The notes under the pieces are model-generated. The model worked only from the letters and a program-made list of their open reading frames with translations, ran no database searches and was not told the DNA's origin. Below are positions 63,580 through 64,000 of a DNA stretch of 64,000 bases, piece by piece (position 1 is the stretch's first letter; each line of letters starts with the position of its first letter). Origin of the DNA: Planctomycetota bacterium (lineage in GTDB: Bacteria > Planctomycetota > Phycisphaerae > UBA1845); NCBI GenBank assembly GCA_024280855.1, contig JAJRPG010000027.1, forward strand, positions 25,770 through 89,769, given 5' to 3'. The position numbers were made by a program, and so were the translations under genes.

Positions 63580-64000
63580 ATGTGCCGGTTGTCGTTGATG
63601 GTCGTTTCAGCGTGCGTTCTGGGAATTGCATGCGTGCCACCGTCGGACCTGTCTTCTGGTCGAGACGCCCTTGGAGCGGGCAAGCCCGTGGTAGCGAGCG
63701 CGCTGAGTGCTCACTATGTACGCGTCGATTTTGACGGCGCTGTCCCGCTGAGAGATGGTGAACCGACCGAGTACCATATAGTCTCGTCGTCTGGCGAGCC
63801 GCTCATCGTGTCTGCGGCGGCGATTGGATCAGATGGTCGAACCGTCTACCTCACCACGGACCGGCAGAGCCGAATTGATTACACGATTCGCATGGGCGAT
63901 CCGGTGGATGACAGTAGTGTGGCAGCAGGCGTCGCGGCGACAGCCTCCAACCAAAGCTTAATTTTTAGCGGCCGTGAAGAGAATGAGCCGTTCCTGGAAC
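63580..64000 (+). CDS. secreted protein, N-terminal part (3' end outside window)
   Basis: The frame is open from ATG 63580 (TTG 63562 with GGGGAAA upstream is also possible) to the end of the window, about 140 residues. It starts with a signal peptide MCRLSLMVVSACVLGIAC that may end in a lipoprotein Cys, followed by a beta-rich segment (VVASALSAHYVRVDFDGAVP, YHIVSSSGEPLIV, TVYLTTDRQSRIDYTIRMGD). It resembles bacterial Ig-like/cadherin-like domains of surface proteins. Function unknown; the protein continues beyond the window. Confidence 0.7.
   Translation, partial: MCRLSLMVVSACVLGIACVPPSDLSSGRDALGAGKPVVASALSAHYVRVDFDGAVPLRDGEPTEYHIVSSSGEPLIVSAAAIGSDGRTVYLTTDRQSRIDYTIRMGDPVDDSSVAAGVAATASNQSLIFSGREENEPFLE

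Overview
The window looks like a piece of a planctomycete chromosome, most likely Phycisphaerae-like. The support is phylum-typical protein architecture: secreted proteins ending in a short dockerin-like tail (D.D.D.VDL.D...FQ..F), an N-terminal double-Cys zinc ribbon on a membrane protein, ECF sigma genes overlapping Ser/Thr kinase-TPR genes, tandem ClpP genes, and an exosortase inside an exopolysaccharide locus. No rRNA, complete tRNA or CRISPR array was seen. Base composition is roughly balanced up to about 51 kb and visibly more GC-rich from about 51.4 kb onward.

Layout. 0-1 kb: end of an AAA ATPase gene plus a TOPRIM-like partner (possible defence pair). 1-4 kb: rpe, a histidine-phosphatase-fold pseudoenzyme, accD and a small membrane-anchored protein. 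4.2-5.7 kb: an AT-rich type II restriction-modification system with a BglII-family endonuclease. 5.7-10 kb: secreted proteins (a subtilase lacking active-site residues, a DUF1579 protein, a beta-helix protein). 10-12.4 kb: osmoprotectant-type ABC importer with a fused binding protein-permease. 12.4-14.8 kb: zinc-ribbon membrane protein, palindromic repeats, class I aldolase. 14.9-18.3 kb: small ORF, trigger factor with a lysine-rich tail, two ClpPs. 18.4-21.6 kb: pabA/trpG, hemW, FHA protein, membrane protein. 22-27.6 kb: an operon of two AlkP-superfamily enzymes, a 62-residue protein and a membrane protein of possible YidC/EMC3 type. 27.7-31.4 kb: HAD hydrolase, Ser/Arg/Gly-rich secreted TPR protein, methyltransferase. 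31.6-32.5 kb: a DUF3179 gene interrupted by one in-frame TGA that lies where the family has its conserved Cys and is followed by a SECIS-like hairpin. 32.8-39.8 kb: exopolysaccharide genes (Wza-like lipoprotein, exosortase, Wzc-like protein, DegT aminotransferase, UDP-glucuronate decarboxylase). 40-51 kb: metH, exported methyltransferase, amino-acid permease, sulfatase-family membrane protein, and a Pit phosphate transporter with its DUF47 partner. 51.1-59.7 kb: a tRNA 3'-end remnant followed by a decaying region (beta-solenoid gene with an amber stop, ECF sigma gene with a frameshift, kinase gene with a frameshift and an ochre stop). 59.8-63 kb: an intact kinase-TPR/ECF sigma pair. The last 400 bp begin another secreted protein.

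Three signals cut across genes. First, at least four families of short palindromic repeats are scattered through intergenic DNA from 9.9 to 39.9 kb, often next to each other, and one supplies the end of the pabA reading frame. Second, several enzyme-fold proteins lack catalytic residues (phosphatase fold, subtilase, Wzc P-loop, one kinase HRD motif). Third, the strongest candidate for something undescribed is the DUF3179 gene read as a selenoprotein; the AlkP/62-residue protein/membrane-protein operon is second. All family calls are from reading the sequence without database searches.
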